Source: Streptomyces sp. RPA4-2
GTDB lineage: Bacteria; Actinomycetota; Actinomycetes; Streptomycetales; Streptomycetaceae
Length of the DNA: 64,000 nucleotides
Direction: 5' to 3'
Assembly: GCF_012273515.2 (NCBI RefSeq)
Contig: NZ_CP050975.2
Location: forward strand, 8,432,001-8,496,000
Positions within the stretch are counted from its first letter, which is position 1, and every line of letters starts with the position of its first letter. The notes under the pieces are model-generated. The model had not been told where the DNA came from. It made no database searches and was given only the letters and a program-made list of their open reading frames with translations. This document shows, piece by piece, positions 32,952 to 42,492 of the stretch. A program made the position numbers and the translations under genes.

Positions 32952-35456
32952 ATGGCCAGGACCGAGAACACAACGCCCAATGATGGCCCGCAGAACCAAG
33001 GAATGTACGGCTCGGCGAGCGCGGTGCTCGACGAGCGGGGGGCGATCGTGGGATGGACCCAGACCGCCCAGAGACTCCTCGGCTACCCCGCCCGCAATGT
33101 GATCGGTAAATCCGCTGCCGTGCTCCTGCCGTCCACGGGGGAAGCGTCGGCGATAGCGGACTTCGCCGTACGGTGTCGGACCCAAAGCGAGTGGTCGGGA
33201 CATATGAGGCTGCGCCACCAAGACGGACGCGAACTCGACGTCGGCCTGCGGATCTCGATGCTGTGGGGACGAGATGCAACGTTCCGGTGGCTGGTGTCCG
33301 CGACCGGGGTCGGCGAGCCTTCCGAGGAAGGGGCTGAGGGCTCCCTGCGGGAGTCGCTCGTCGGTCGGGTACCGATCGGCGTCGTCATCCGTGACACGCG
33401 ACTGCGCTGCATGTGGGTGAACGACACGATGGAGAGCTACGACGGGATTCCGCGCGACCGGCGGCTCGGACGCCGGTTCAGCGATGTGCTGCCCGGCTCG
33501 CAGTCCGAGGCGTTCGAGACGCTGATGCGGCGGGTGGTCCGAAGCGGCGGCAGCGGGGTTCACGACGACCGCACGCTGCGGCCGACGAGTCCGGGCCGGG
33601 ACCACCACACAGTCACCACTTCGTACTCATGCCTCCAAGGCGCCGACGGCCAAATGCTCGGGGTGTGCTCCGTTACTGTCGATGTCACCGAGACTCAACG
33701 AGCGCGTGAGCGCTTCGCCGTCCTCAGCGAGAGCAGTACGCGTCTTGGCGACACCCTGGATGTGGTGCGGACCAGCCAGAGCGTGGCGGATCTTGCGGTG
33801 CCCCTGTTCGCCGACTTTGCCGCCGTAGACCTGGAGCAGTCGGTCCCGTTCGAAGCGGCGCTCCCGGCACGCACCGAGCCGTCGGGTGATCGCCTCCCCG
33901 CTCTCCGGCGTGCCGGCCTGGCGTCGATCAACCAGGGAGTCCCGGAATCCCCGTGGGCGCGCGGTGAGCCGATCCCCTTGCCCCCTGCCTCACCCCTCAG
34001 CCAAGCCCTGGACAACCGGAGATCCCACCTGGAACCGGTCCTGAACACTGGTGCAGGCACATGGATCGACCAGGATCCGGTACGAGCGCGGAAGATCCAC
34101 GAGAACGGCATGCATTCGGTGATGGTCGTGCCCATGTATGCGCGGAATGTTCTGCTGGGACTGGCGTTGTTCGTCCGCACCCAGGACCCGGTGCCGTTCG
34201 AAGAGGCCGATCTTCTCCTGGCCGAGCAACTCGTCAGCCGCGCCGCACTGTCACTGGACCGCGCACGCCAGTACGCTCGCGCCCACACCGCGACCCTGGC
34301 GCTCCAGCGCGACCTGTTCCCCCTGCCCACGACGGGCAATACAGCGATCGAGGCAGCCTGGCGTTACTTGCCCGCCGACGTGGAGCACGGCATAGGCGGT
34401 GACTGGTTCGATGTGATCGAGCTGTCCGGGGCTCGCGTGGCCCTGGTCGCGGGAGGAGCGGTTGGCCACGGCATCGATGCCGCCGTGGCCATGGGCAGGC
34501 TCCGCACCGCTGTTCACACGCTCGCGGATATGGAAATGCCGCCCGACGTACTGCTGTGTCACCTCGATGACACAGTCAAGCGACTGGCCACGCAGCACCC
34601 CCGGGCTTCCACGCTCATGGGCGCGACCTGCCTGTACGCGGTCTACGATCCCGGCACGCTGCGGTGCACCATGGCACAGGCCGGGCATCGCCCGCCCGCG
34701 ATCATCGACCTGAGTGGCCGGGTGACTTTTCCAGACCTTCACGCCGGATCACCCCTCGGCTACGGGTCCGGTGTGCCTCCCGACGCTGTGGAACTGGAAC
34801 TGCCAGAAGGTAGCCTCATGGCCCTGTACAGCGACGGCCTGATCGCGACCCGCGACCACAACGTCGACTCGGGCATGCGGCGCCTTGCCACCGTGCTGGC
34901 GCAACCGCATCAGTCCCTGGAAGAGATGTGCAGCCAGGCAACGGACATCTTCCGCCGCCAGGAATCCTCCGCCGACATTGCCCTGCTCCTCGTGCGGACC
35001 CATTCGCTCGAACCCGTCAACGTTGCCTGCTGGACGCTGCCCAGCGATCAGAGCGCCGTCCGCAGCGCTCGGCGCATGGCAGCCCTTCAGCTGACCGCAT
35101 GGGGCCTGGAGAGACTTGAGGACCCGACCAAGCTGATCGTCAGCGAGTTGGTCACCAACGCCCTGCGCCACAGCAGCGGCCCGATCTCACTCCGTCTGAT
35201 CCAGCACGAAGTCCTCACATGTGAAGTCTCCGACAGCGGAACCGGTATCCCACGTCTGCGTCGCTCGGACACCGCAGACGAAAGCGGTCGCGGCCTCTTC
35301 CTGGTCGCCCAGCTGTCCCAAAGATGGGGATGCCGTTCCACAACGAGCGACAAGGTCGTCTGGGCCGAAATGAACCTTGGCTCCATACCCTCGAACACAC
35401 GGGACTCCACCGAGCCGGCAACGTCGGACACACCCCCGGACAACCGGCCTGAATGA
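32952..35456 (+). CDS. PAS-PAS-GAF-SpoIIE phosphatase with C-terminal HATPase domain
   Basis: An 834-aa multidomain regulator of the partner-switching type. Order: PAS (about 18-125, SASAVLDERGAIVGWTQTAQ), second PAS (about 140-255), GAF (about 285-445), SpoIIE/PP2C (about 460-690) and an anti-sigma-factor-like HATPase (about 705-815) with N box SELVTNALRHSSG and G boxes VSDSGTGIP and ESGRGLFLV. In the PP2C domain the first metal motif is intact (IGGDWFDVIEL) but the second reads AGGAVGHGIDAA, where GDVxGHG is normal, so a metal-binding Asp has become Gly. Start ATG 32952. It is followed with a 4-bp overlap option by the second SpoIIE gene. ECF41-type promoter upstream. Confidence 0.9.
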   Translation: MARTENTTPNDGPQNQGMYGSASAVLDERGAIVGWTQTAQRLLGYPARNVIGKSAAVLLPSTGEASAIADFAVRCRTQSEWSGHMRLRHQDGRELDVGLRISMLWGRDATFRWLVSATGVGEPSEEGAEGSLRESLVGRVPIGVVIRDTRLRCMWVNDTMESYDGIPRDRRLGRRFSDVLPGSQSEAFETLMRRVVRSGGSGVHDDRTLRPTSPGRDHHTVTTSYSCLQGADGQMLGVCSVTVDVTETQRARERFAVLSESSTRLGDTLDVVRTSQSVADLAVPLFADFAAVDLEQSVPFEAALPARTEPSGDRLPALRRAGLASINQGVPESPWARGEPIPLPPASPLSQALDNRRSHLEPVLNTGAGTWIDQDPVRARKIHENGMHSVMVVPMYARNVLLGLALFVRTQDPVPFEEADLLLAEQLVSRAALSLDRARQYARAHTATLALQRDLFPLPTTGNTAIEAAWRYLPADVEHGIGGDWFDVIELSGARVALVAGGAVGHGIDAAVAMGRLRTAVHTLADMEMPPDVLLCHLDDTVKRLATQHPRASTLMGATCLYAVYDPGTLRCTMAQAGHRPPAIIDLSGRVTFPDLHAGSPLGYGSGVPPDAVELELPEGSLMALYSDGLIATRDHNVDSGMRRLATVLAQPHQSLEEMCSQATDIFRRQESSADIALLLVRTHSLEPVNVACWTLPSDQSAVRSARRMAALQLTAWGLERLEDPTKLIVSELVTNALRHSSGPISLRLIQHEVLTCEVSDSGTGIPRLRRSDTADESGRGLFLVAQLSQRWGCRSTTSDKVVWAEMNLGSIPSNTRDSTEPATSDTPPDNRPE

Positions 35457-35632
35457 CCAGGGCCCGTGCGTCTGCCCGCGGGTCAGGTTACGACGTGCTG
35501 CCGCGGTCGACCCTCGGTGCGAAAGGCAGCTTGCGCTGCTGGCCCGCAAATCAGTCGATGAGGAGATCACGGCCTCGAAGCACACAACAAGAAGCAGAAA
35601 ATGATCGATTGGCGGAAGAAGTGGGAAGCACC

Positions 35633-36832
35633 GTGGCGAAGCGGGAGATCGATTACAAGGCCATCTTCAACGCGTCACCCAGTGCGATGCTGGTGCTCAC
35701 GCCCGAACTGGTCATTCTGGACGCGAACGCGTCCTACCAGCACATGGTCGGCCGCCGTCGGCATCAACTCGTCGGACGGTACGTATTCGATGCCTTCCCT
35801 GAGGACCCCAACAGCGTCGACGACCTCGAGGCATCGCTACGGCGGGTGCTAGCGACCGGCACCCAGGACGTCGAGGGGCCCATTCGGCACGACGTGGAGG
35901 AGCCGGATCGGCCGGGAGTGTTCGCGGAGCGCTACTGGAGCCCGATCAACGCCCCCGTCCTGAACTCCGTCGGCACCATCGCGCTGGTCGTGCACCGTAT
36001 CGAGGAGATCACCGACCTTGTCCGTGCCGACAGACCGAGATCCGATCAGCAGCGCCGGCAAATGGAAATCGAACTGTATGCGCGGTCCTGCGAGTTGCAA
36101 CAGGTCAACGAGCGACTGCGCCAGACCAGCGCCCGCGAAAGGCAAGTGGCACTCGCACTTCAGGACGCGATGCTGCCCGCACCGCAGCCGCTCGCTCATC
36201 ACCAGGCCGCAGTGCGATATCGCCCGGCCCTCAACGCCCTCAACGTCTGCGGAGACTGGTACGAGGTAACCCAGCTCCCCAACGGGAACTCTGCCGTCGC
36301 CGTGGGCGACGTCGTGGGCCACGGCCTGGCAGCAGCGGGCGTGATGGGCCAACTGCGCAGCGCCTTGAGCGCTGCCACGCGAGTGGTGGACGGTCCGGCA
36401 ACCGCACTCGACGGGCTTGACCTGTACGCACGTTCAGTTGAGGGCGCTCTCTCCACCACCGCCGTGCAGACCGTTGTCGACCGGGGCGGCCGCAACATCA
36501 CCTACAGCAGCGCCGGCCACCCGCCCCCAGCCCTCGTCAGCCCCGATGGCACCGTGCGCTTCCTCGACCGGGCAACCGACCCCCCACTGGGGGCGAGCCT
36601 CGATCACACCCCTCGTCCGCAGGCCACCATCACCTACTCTGAAGGTGCCGCCCTCGTTCTCTACACCGACGGACTGATCGAGCGCCGTGGGGAAGACATC
36701 GACCAGGGTCTTCAACGCCTCGCCGACCTCCTTGCACGCCACCGCAAAGACGACGCCGAGAACCTCGCTGAAGCACTCATCACCCTGAGCGACGCCACCG
36801 ACGACACAGCCGTCGTCGTCGTCCGTCTGTAG
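35633..36832 (+). CDS. PAS-SpoIIE serine phosphatase
   Basis: About 399 aa from the GTG at 35633 (VAKREIDYKAIFNASPSAML). A 459-aa form from ATG 35453, which overlaps the upstream stop as ATGA, is possible but its first 45 residues look non-coding. Domains: PAS (about 1-120), a coiled-coil linker with LYARSCELQQVNERLRQTSA, then SpoIIE/PP2C (about 180-399). Its second metal motif is intact (VGDVVGHGLAAAGVMGQLR), whereas the first reads CGDWYEVTQL (Asp to Glu). The upstream phosphatase has the opposite pattern. Probable role: dephosphorylating an anti-anti-sigma partner. Confidence 0.85.
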   Translation: MAKREIDYKAIFNASPSAMLVLTPELVILDANASYQHMVGRRRHQLVGRYVFDAFPEDPNSVDDLEASLRRVLATGTQDVEGPIRHDVEEPDRPGVFAERYWSPINAPVLNSVGTIALVVHRIEEITDLVRADRPRSDQQRRQMEIELYARSCELQQVNERLRQTSARERQVALALQDAMLPAPQPLAHHQAAVRYRPALNALNVCGDWYEVTQLPNGNSAVAVGDVVGHGLAAAGVMGQLRSALSAATRVVDGPATALDGLDLYARSVEGALSTTAVQTVVDRGGRNITYSSAGHPPPALVSPDGTVRFLDRATDPPLGASLDHTPRPQATITYSEGAALVLYTDGLIERRGEDIDQGLQRLADLLARHRKDDAENLAEALITLSDATDDTAVVVVRL

Positions 36833-37059
36833 CCCCAACGGCCGCCACGCGGTCCGCGTCCACCGAATCCCGGACGAGGTTGCCGCAGGGGCGATCGACC
36901 GGACCGCTGGCGCCGTCTGGACGGACTGGGCCAACAATGCGGGGACAGGCCTTCACGCAGAATCTCGGACAATTGAGAAGTCGGTCTCGATGATCTGGCA
37001 ACCGACGTCTCGTGGACATGATTTCTCATGCCGTTCGTCAAGCCGTGAGAGCAGCAGGC
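36833..37059. other. Short gap after the SpoIIE gene
   Basis: No supported gene. The sequence leads into the degraded IS110 transposase on the minus strand. Confidence 0.5.
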
Positions 37060-37535
37060 GGCGTGAGTCGGTAACTCCGGCTGTCCGAAGGAGGGCCCAC
37101 AGGACATGGACGCGGCGGCAGGCGAGAACGGCTTGGCTGTGTCGTCTGCCCTGGCCCGCCAGAAGCAGCGCAGCTCCGCGCGCCTTCGCATGTGTCGACG
37201 GCCGCGTAATGACGTGACCGCTCACAGAATGCGCTGATCAACGCGAAGCGCGGAGGTATGGAGAATCCGGTGAGCTGCCGGTCGTATCGAACGAGATGTC
37301 TCAGGTTTGCGCTGAACTTGCCGGAGTCGCAGGGAATCGGTGCGACGCCGCCGAATCCGGCGCGCCGGTCGGGCGTGCCGAAGACGGCCGTGTCGCCGCC
37401 GGTGGCGGCAAGGAACTCGGCACCGAGGATGGTGCCGAGTCCCTGGTTGCGGATCGGGCCTGCTGACGATCGCCGCGGCATCTGAATGTTCTCAAAACTG
37501 GGCCGAAACTTCTTGATCTCGGTCAGCAGTCGCAC
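37060..37535 (-). pseudogene. IS110-family transposase fragment
   Basis: The C-terminal (DUF/Transposase_20) half of an IS110-type transposase is recognisable on the minus strand from 37535: GLGTILGAEFLAATGGD, VFGTPDRRAGFGGVAPIP, DSGKFSANLRHLVRYDRQL. The frame is lost near 37190, and the typical end appears in another frame (RRHSQAVLACRRVHVLWALL, about 37065-37130). The N-terminal DEDD catalytic part is missing. It is a dead insertion-sequence remnant and marks past transposition here. Confidence 0.75.
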
Positions 37536-37592
37536 CGATGGGTTACGTGCGTCCCGATCCCGTAACCCTCCGCGCCTCGACGGATCACCGGA

Positions 37593-38015
37593 CTAACCGT
37601 TTTGCCTGGGCGGCAGGAACGCTCCGGCCACCTCGGGGTCCGGCCATGGAGTCACGGTCTCGCCACACACCTGCCACTGAGCCCTGTACTGAAGGCGCAA
37701 CTCGTAGAGGAACGGAGCCGCTTCATCGCTCATGCGTCGGTAGAGAAGTGCCGTTGCGAGGTCTCCCTGCCGCTCGATGTGCAGAATTCGATACTCGGTA
37801 GAAAGCGGAGAATCGCCGTTGCGGCCGCGAGCGGCGAACTCTCCGAACACATCCGAGCGTGAAGCGCGAGTGATCGATCCATTCTCGTCCGGATACAAAA
37901 TTGTCATGTCACCGGTGTACAGACCCTCCATCGCGTCCATCCGGTAGTTGCTTCCGTCATGCACCACGCGAGATATGAACTCCGTGATATCGAGGTCTGA
38001 AGACGCGTCACTCAT
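37593..38015 (-). CDS. NTF2/SnoaL-like small protein
   Basis: A 140-aa protein resembling NTF2-like (SnoaL/DUF4440) domains: helix ITEFISRVVHDGSNYRMDAM, then MEGLYTGDMTILYPDENG, and paired strands YRILHIERQGDLATALLYRR and QYRAQWQVCGETVTPW. Base composition is noticeably less GC-biased than in neighbours, suggesting separate acquisition. The start ATG 38015 is preceded by GGGAAGA. Members act as isomerases, cyclases or sensors; nothing fixes a function here. It sits among transposase and ligase remnants. Confidence 0.6.
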   Translation of the reverse strand: MSDASSDLDITEFISRVVHDGSNYRMDAMEGLYTGDMTILYPDENGSITRASRSDVFGEFAARGRNGDSPLSTEYRILHIERQGDLATALLYRRMSDEAAPFLYELRLQYRAQWQVCGETVTPWPDPEVAGAFLPPRQNG

Positions 38016-38084
38016 GTTCTTCCCGTTCGCTTGGTTTTCGATCTTGCGCGAGGTGCCGTCGACTCCGCAACGGCCCTAGCCCGC

Positions 38085-38555
38085 CTACTCGCGAAGCGGT
38101 GCCGCTGTGTTGACCGAGTAGCGAGGGCATATGTGACAAGTTGCTCTCATCGCCCAAGCGGAACCAATGACCAGAAAGTGCTGCGAAGTCGTGTGCATCG
38201 CTAGGTATCCATGCAAAGTTCGCCGACCCGGGCGGCAGCCCGAGCGCACACCGAGCTCGCCGGCCAGGCCCAGCGTGCGTGCGGCCGGCCGCAGCGACCT
38301 GTGACCCGTGCCCTGCTGCCCCAGGTGCACCGTCTCCAGCCGCAGCCTCTCGTCAGCCAGCTCCCGCCATGGTGCGAGCAGCTGCTCGGTCACGTCGGGA
38401 CGGCCGGCGGACAGAGCGCGCACGGGCTCGGAAGCGGGGCCGAGCAGCACCACCAGGTCGCGGTAGGCGTACTCGCGCAGAACCGGCGAGGACACGACCG
38501 GCAGACCGCCGTCGGCCTCGGCGTACGCGGCGGACACCGACCCGCAGCAGGCCAC
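38085..38555 (-). other. Unrecognised open frame in a remnant-rich region
   Basis: A 156-aa frame whose middle part (VLREYAYRDLVVLLGPASEP, then LADERLRLETVHLGQQ) looks protein-like while its C-terminal third is not. I do not know the family. It is antisense to the start of the ligase remnant and may be a fragment of a lost gene. Confidence 0.25.
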
Positions 38556-39039
38556 CGAGTGGCTGGCTTGGACATCGGCCGCTGGAAGGGCTCGTCTTCA
38601 AGCGCCTCGACCAGGCATGCCTGCCCGACCACAGGGGCTGGCGCAAGTACCGGCTGCGGCACACCGCCGAGACAGTGGTCGGGGCAATCTCGGGCACCAT
38701 CTCCTCTCCGACCACACTGTTCCTGGACGCTTCGACACCACCGGCCAGCTGCAGTACGCGCGCCGCACGACCGTCCTGGAGCGGGCTGCCCGTCAGGCCC
38801 TGGCCTGCGAACTCCAGCCAGGCAGTCCCGACCATTCTTGGACCGGTTGATCCTTCACCGCAGGCTGGGGCTCCCGCCAGCAGCTCGACGTGCAGCTGGT
38901 CGCGCCGACGGTGGTCGCCGAGCTCGCGGTCGACGTGTCCCTGGACGCGAGCGGACGGTGGCACCATCCCGTCCGGCTCATGCGCGTCCGTATCGACCTG
39001 ACGCCCGCGGAGATCCCTCAGTTCGGTGCCGAGGCATAG
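38530..39039 (+). pseudogene. ATP-dependent DNA ligase C-terminal fragment, frameshifted
   Basis: Reading across frames gives a typical LigC/LigD-type ligase end: GLVFKRLDQACLPDHRGWRK and YRLRHTAETVVGAISG, then (after a frameshift near 38725) TTGQLQYARRTTVLERAARQ and PGSPDHSWTG, then (another shift near 38850) AELAVDVSLDASGRWHHPVR and VRIDLTP, ending at TAG 39037-39039. At least two and probably three frameshifts; the nucleotidyl-lysine part is absent. It is a remnant of an actinobacterial ATP-dependent ligase. Confidence 0.75.
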
Positions 39040-39046
39040 ATGTTCA

Positions 39047-39937
<891 letters not shown>

Positions 39938-39941
<4 letters not shown>

Positions 39942-40171
39942 CTGACGGCCTGCGGGTTGCGGAGGAATGCCTCAGAGAGTTCGAGGAGGGCCTGGCCTCC
40001 GGTCCGGAAGAAAAGGTCCTCACTCATCCCGTGGCCCTCGTTGTCCCCCAACGGTCCGAGCCGGCACGGGTACTCGACACTGAGCGCGACTTCGAGGCAC
40101 TCCCGGCCCTGATCCAGATCGGAAGCCGTGATCCCGGTGTAGTCGACACGGGTGAGCCCGAGGATGGGCAT
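39938..40171 (-). pseudogene. VOC-family protein with the middle deleted
   Basis: A 77-aa open frame. It begins MPILGLTRVDYTGITASDLD and ends LFFRTGGQALLE followed by EAFLRNPQAVR. These match the N-terminus (MPIPGLTRVDHFGITVPDLD), an internal strand (FFRIGGQAIMEVF) and the C-terminus (KAFFRNPQAFS) of the intact 166-aa VOC protein at 55269-55769. About 90 residues, in two blocks, are missing, including metal ligands. It is a collapsed paralog whose frame is kept open and overlaps the GntR gene by 4 bp, so it may persist as a leader for translational coupling. Confidence 0.8.
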
Positions 40172-40180
40172 TCAACCTCC

Positions 40181-40192
40181 ATTGGATCCAAT
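40181..40192. promoter_or_regulatory. Candidate GntR operator 1
   Basis: ATTGGATCCAAT is a perfect 12-bp palindrome, 9 bp upstream of the VOC remnant start and about 90 bp before the E1 gene. A second, slightly degenerate copy is at 40245. Confidence 0.55.
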
Positions 40193-40244
40193 TGGCTTGC
40201 ATCACGAGCAGTTACGACGCATAGTACCGGACAGCAGGCGCCAG

Positions 40245-40253
40245 TTGGATCCA
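40245..40253. promoter_or_regulatory. Candidate GntR operator 2
   Basis: TTGGATCCA repeats the core of operator 1, 64 bp away (about six helical turns) and about 30 bp before the E1 start, overlapping the region where its promoter would lie. Confidence 0.5.
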
Positions 40254-40283
40254 TCTGGCGGGGGTTCGTTCCAAGGAGCACCG

Positions 40284-42467
40284 ATGCCCACCCATGTGAA
40301 CCTGGCCGCAGCTTCCCCGTGGGTCAGTCTGACCGCGTCGACCGAGGACTGGGACGCGGCGGAGCCCGATGTGCTGCTGCGGATGCTGGCCCAAGCGCAG
40401 TGGATCCGCGTGTTCGAGGAGTATGTGCTCGAACTGGCGAGCCAGGGTCTCGTGCACGGCCCGGCGCACTCGAGCATCGGCCAGGAGGGCGGGGCCGTCG
40501 GCTCGATCCTGCCCCTGCGTAGCGACGACTACGTCAACGGCTCACACCGAGGCCACCACCAGTTCCTGGCCAAGGCGTTCGGACACGTCGCGGTGCCCAA
40601 GTCCGGGACTCTGCCCGAGCTCACCGACGACATACGAACCGTGCTCCGGCGCACCCTCGCGGAGATCTGCGGCCTGGCCGAGGGGTACTGCTGCGGCCGG
40701 GGTGGCTCGATGCACCTGCGCTGGCGGGAAGCCGGCGCCATGGGCACCAACGCGATCGTCGGTGGCGGTGTGCCGCAGGCAGCGGGCTTCGCGTTCAACC
40801 AACGCAGATCCGGCTCCGATGCCGTGACCGTCACCTATTTCGGCGACGGCGCGGCCAACATCGGATCCGTTCTGGAGACCCTCAACCTCGCGGCAGTGTG
40901 GCGACTGCCGGTCTGCTTCTTCATCGAGAACAACCAGTACGCGGTGTCGACGTCGGTGTCGGAGTCCACCGCCGAACCACGTCTGTCCGCGCGTGGCCTC
41001 GGGTTCGACATACCGAGCTGGCGGGTCGACGGAATGGATCCACTCGCCGTCAACCTGGCCATGAACGAGGCGCTCGCGCACATGCGGGCGGGCAATGGGC
41101 CGACCATCGTCGAGGCCGACCTGTACCGGTACTTCCACCAGAACGGACCGTACCCGGGCAGCTCCTTCGGTTACCGCGACAAGTCCGAGGAGCAGGCTTG
41201 GCGGGACCGGGATCCGGTCGAGCTGCTGCGCACCCAGGCCGTCCGGCGCGGCCTGGCCACCGAGGAGCACGTGACCGCGGCGCGGGACGAGATCGTCGCG
41301 ACCATGCGGGAGATCGGCAACGCGCTGCTGGAACCCGTCCCGGGCGGCAAGCCGGGACAGCGTCGGATCAAGGCGAGCGAGTGGCCCGACCCCGGGTTCG
41401 TCGACGTCGGTGTACGTGGCGACCTGAGCGAGCTCGCCGACAGCCGCTTTGAGGAGGCCGACACGTTCTCCGGACAACTCGGCGAGCGCCGGTTCATCGA
41501 CGTGGTCAGCGACGTCATCGGCCGTCGCATGGAGACCGATGAGCGCGTCGTCGTGCTCGGTGAGGACGTGCACCGCCTCAAGGGCGGCACCAACGGCGCC
41601 ACCAAGCGTGCGATCGAGGTCGCACCGGACCGCGTGCTGGGCACGCCGATCTGCGAGAACGCCTTCACGGGCCTAGGCTGTGGCATCGCGGTGGACGGGC
41701 GGTTCCGGCCGATCGTGGAGTACATGTACGCGGACTTCATGTGGGTCGCCGCCGACCAGTTGTTCAACCAGGTCGCCAAGGCACGCCACATGTTCGGCGG
41801 CGAGATCCCCGTGCCGTTCGTACTGCGCTCCAAACTCGCCGCGGGTACCGGCTACGGGTCGCAGCACTCGATGGACCCGGCGGGCATTCTCACCACGGCG
41901 CCGGGACTGCGGGTGATCGCACCCTCCAACCCGTTCGACTACGTGGGCCTGATGAACACGGCACTCGCCTGCGAGGACCCTGTGGTCGTCCTGGAGCACG
42001 TCGACCTCTACACGGCGACCGGCATCGGACCGGTGTCCGACCTGGACTACCGGATCCCGGTGGGGAAGGCGGCGCTACGCAGTGAGGGCGACGACCTCAC
42101 CGTGATCTCGTACCTGTCGATGGTCGGGCACAGCCTGGCGGCGCTCGAACAGGTACCGGAGGTCAAGGCCGATCTCATCGACCTACGGTGGCTGGACCGG
42201 GCGAGCATCGACTGGGAGACCATCGAACGCAGCGTCAAGAAGACCAACCGCGTGTTGATCGTCGAGCAGGGTGCCATCGGCACGTCCTACGGTTCCTGGC
42301 TGGCCGACGAGATCCACCGGCGACTGTTCGACTGGCTGGACGCGCCGGTCGAGCGGGTAACCGGCAAGGTCTCCTCTCCCAGCATCAGCAAGGTACTCGA
42401 ACGTGCCGCGGTCGCGCGCACCGAGGAAGTCGTCGCCGCCCTGCGCGGCATCGCCGCCGCCATTTGA
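40284..42467 (+). CDS. 2-oxoacid dehydrogenase E1, fused alpha-beta (acetoin/branched-chain type)
   Basis: A 727-aa fusion. Residues about 1-350 are the E1 alpha domain with the ThDP motif GDGAANIGSVLETLNLAAV and EGYCCGRGGSMHL. Residues about 390-727 are E1 beta with VVLGEDVHRLKGGTNGATK, FMWVAADQLFNQVAKARHMFG and the His region GSQHSMDPAG. Separate alpha and beta subunits are the norm, so the fusion is notable though known in some acetoin/BCKDH-like systems. The start ATG 40284 is preceded by AAGGAG. The E2 gene follows 25 bp later. No E3 lies nearby, so the common cellular lipoamide dehydrogenase must serve. Substrate (acetoin, pyruvate, branched 2-oxoacid) uncertain; probably controlled by the adjacent GntR. 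Confidence 0.88.
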   Translation: MPTHVNLAAASPWVSLTASTEDWDAAEPDVLLRMLAQAQWIRVFEEYVLELASQGLVHGPAHSSIGQEGGAVGSILPLRSDDYVNGSHRGHHQFLAKAFGHVAVPKSGTLPELTDDIRTVLRRTLAEICGLAEGYCCGRGGSMHLRWREAGAMGTNAIVGGGVPQAAGFAFNQRRSGSDAVTVTYFGDGAANIGSVLETLNLAAVWRLPVCFFIENNQYAVSTSVSESTAEPRLSARGLGFDIPSWRVDGMDPLAVNLAMNEALAHMRAGNGPTIVEADLYRYFHQNGPYPGSSFGYRDKSEEQAWRDRDPVELLRTQAVRRGLATEEHVTAARDEIVATMREIGNALLEPVPGGKPGQRRIKASEWPDPGFVDVGVRGDLSELADSRFEEADTFSGQLGERRFIDVVSDVIGRRMETDERVVVLGEDVHRLKGGTNGATKRAIEVAPDRVLGTPICENAFTGLGCGIAVDGRFRPIVEYMYADFMWVAADQLFNQVAKARHMFGGEIPVPFVLRSKLAAGTGYGSQHSMDPAGILTTAPGLRVIAPSNPFDYVGLMNTALACEDPVVVLEHVDLYTATGIGPVSDLDYRIPVGKAALRSEGDDLTVISYLSMVGHSLAALEQVPEVKADLIDLRWLDRASIDWETIERSVKKTNRVLIVEQGAIGTSYGSWLADEIHRRLFDWLDAPVERVTGKVSSPSISKVLERAAVARTEEVVAALRGIAAAI

Positions 42468-42492
42468 CGCCCGAGAACAAGGAGGCCCAACC

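Noticed and set aside
35453..35632. 60-residue N-terminal extension of the second SpoIIE protein (ATGA overlap)
   Set aside because: Translational coupling is attractive, but most of the extension does not look protein-like and family members begin at the PAS segment. Kept only as an alternative start.
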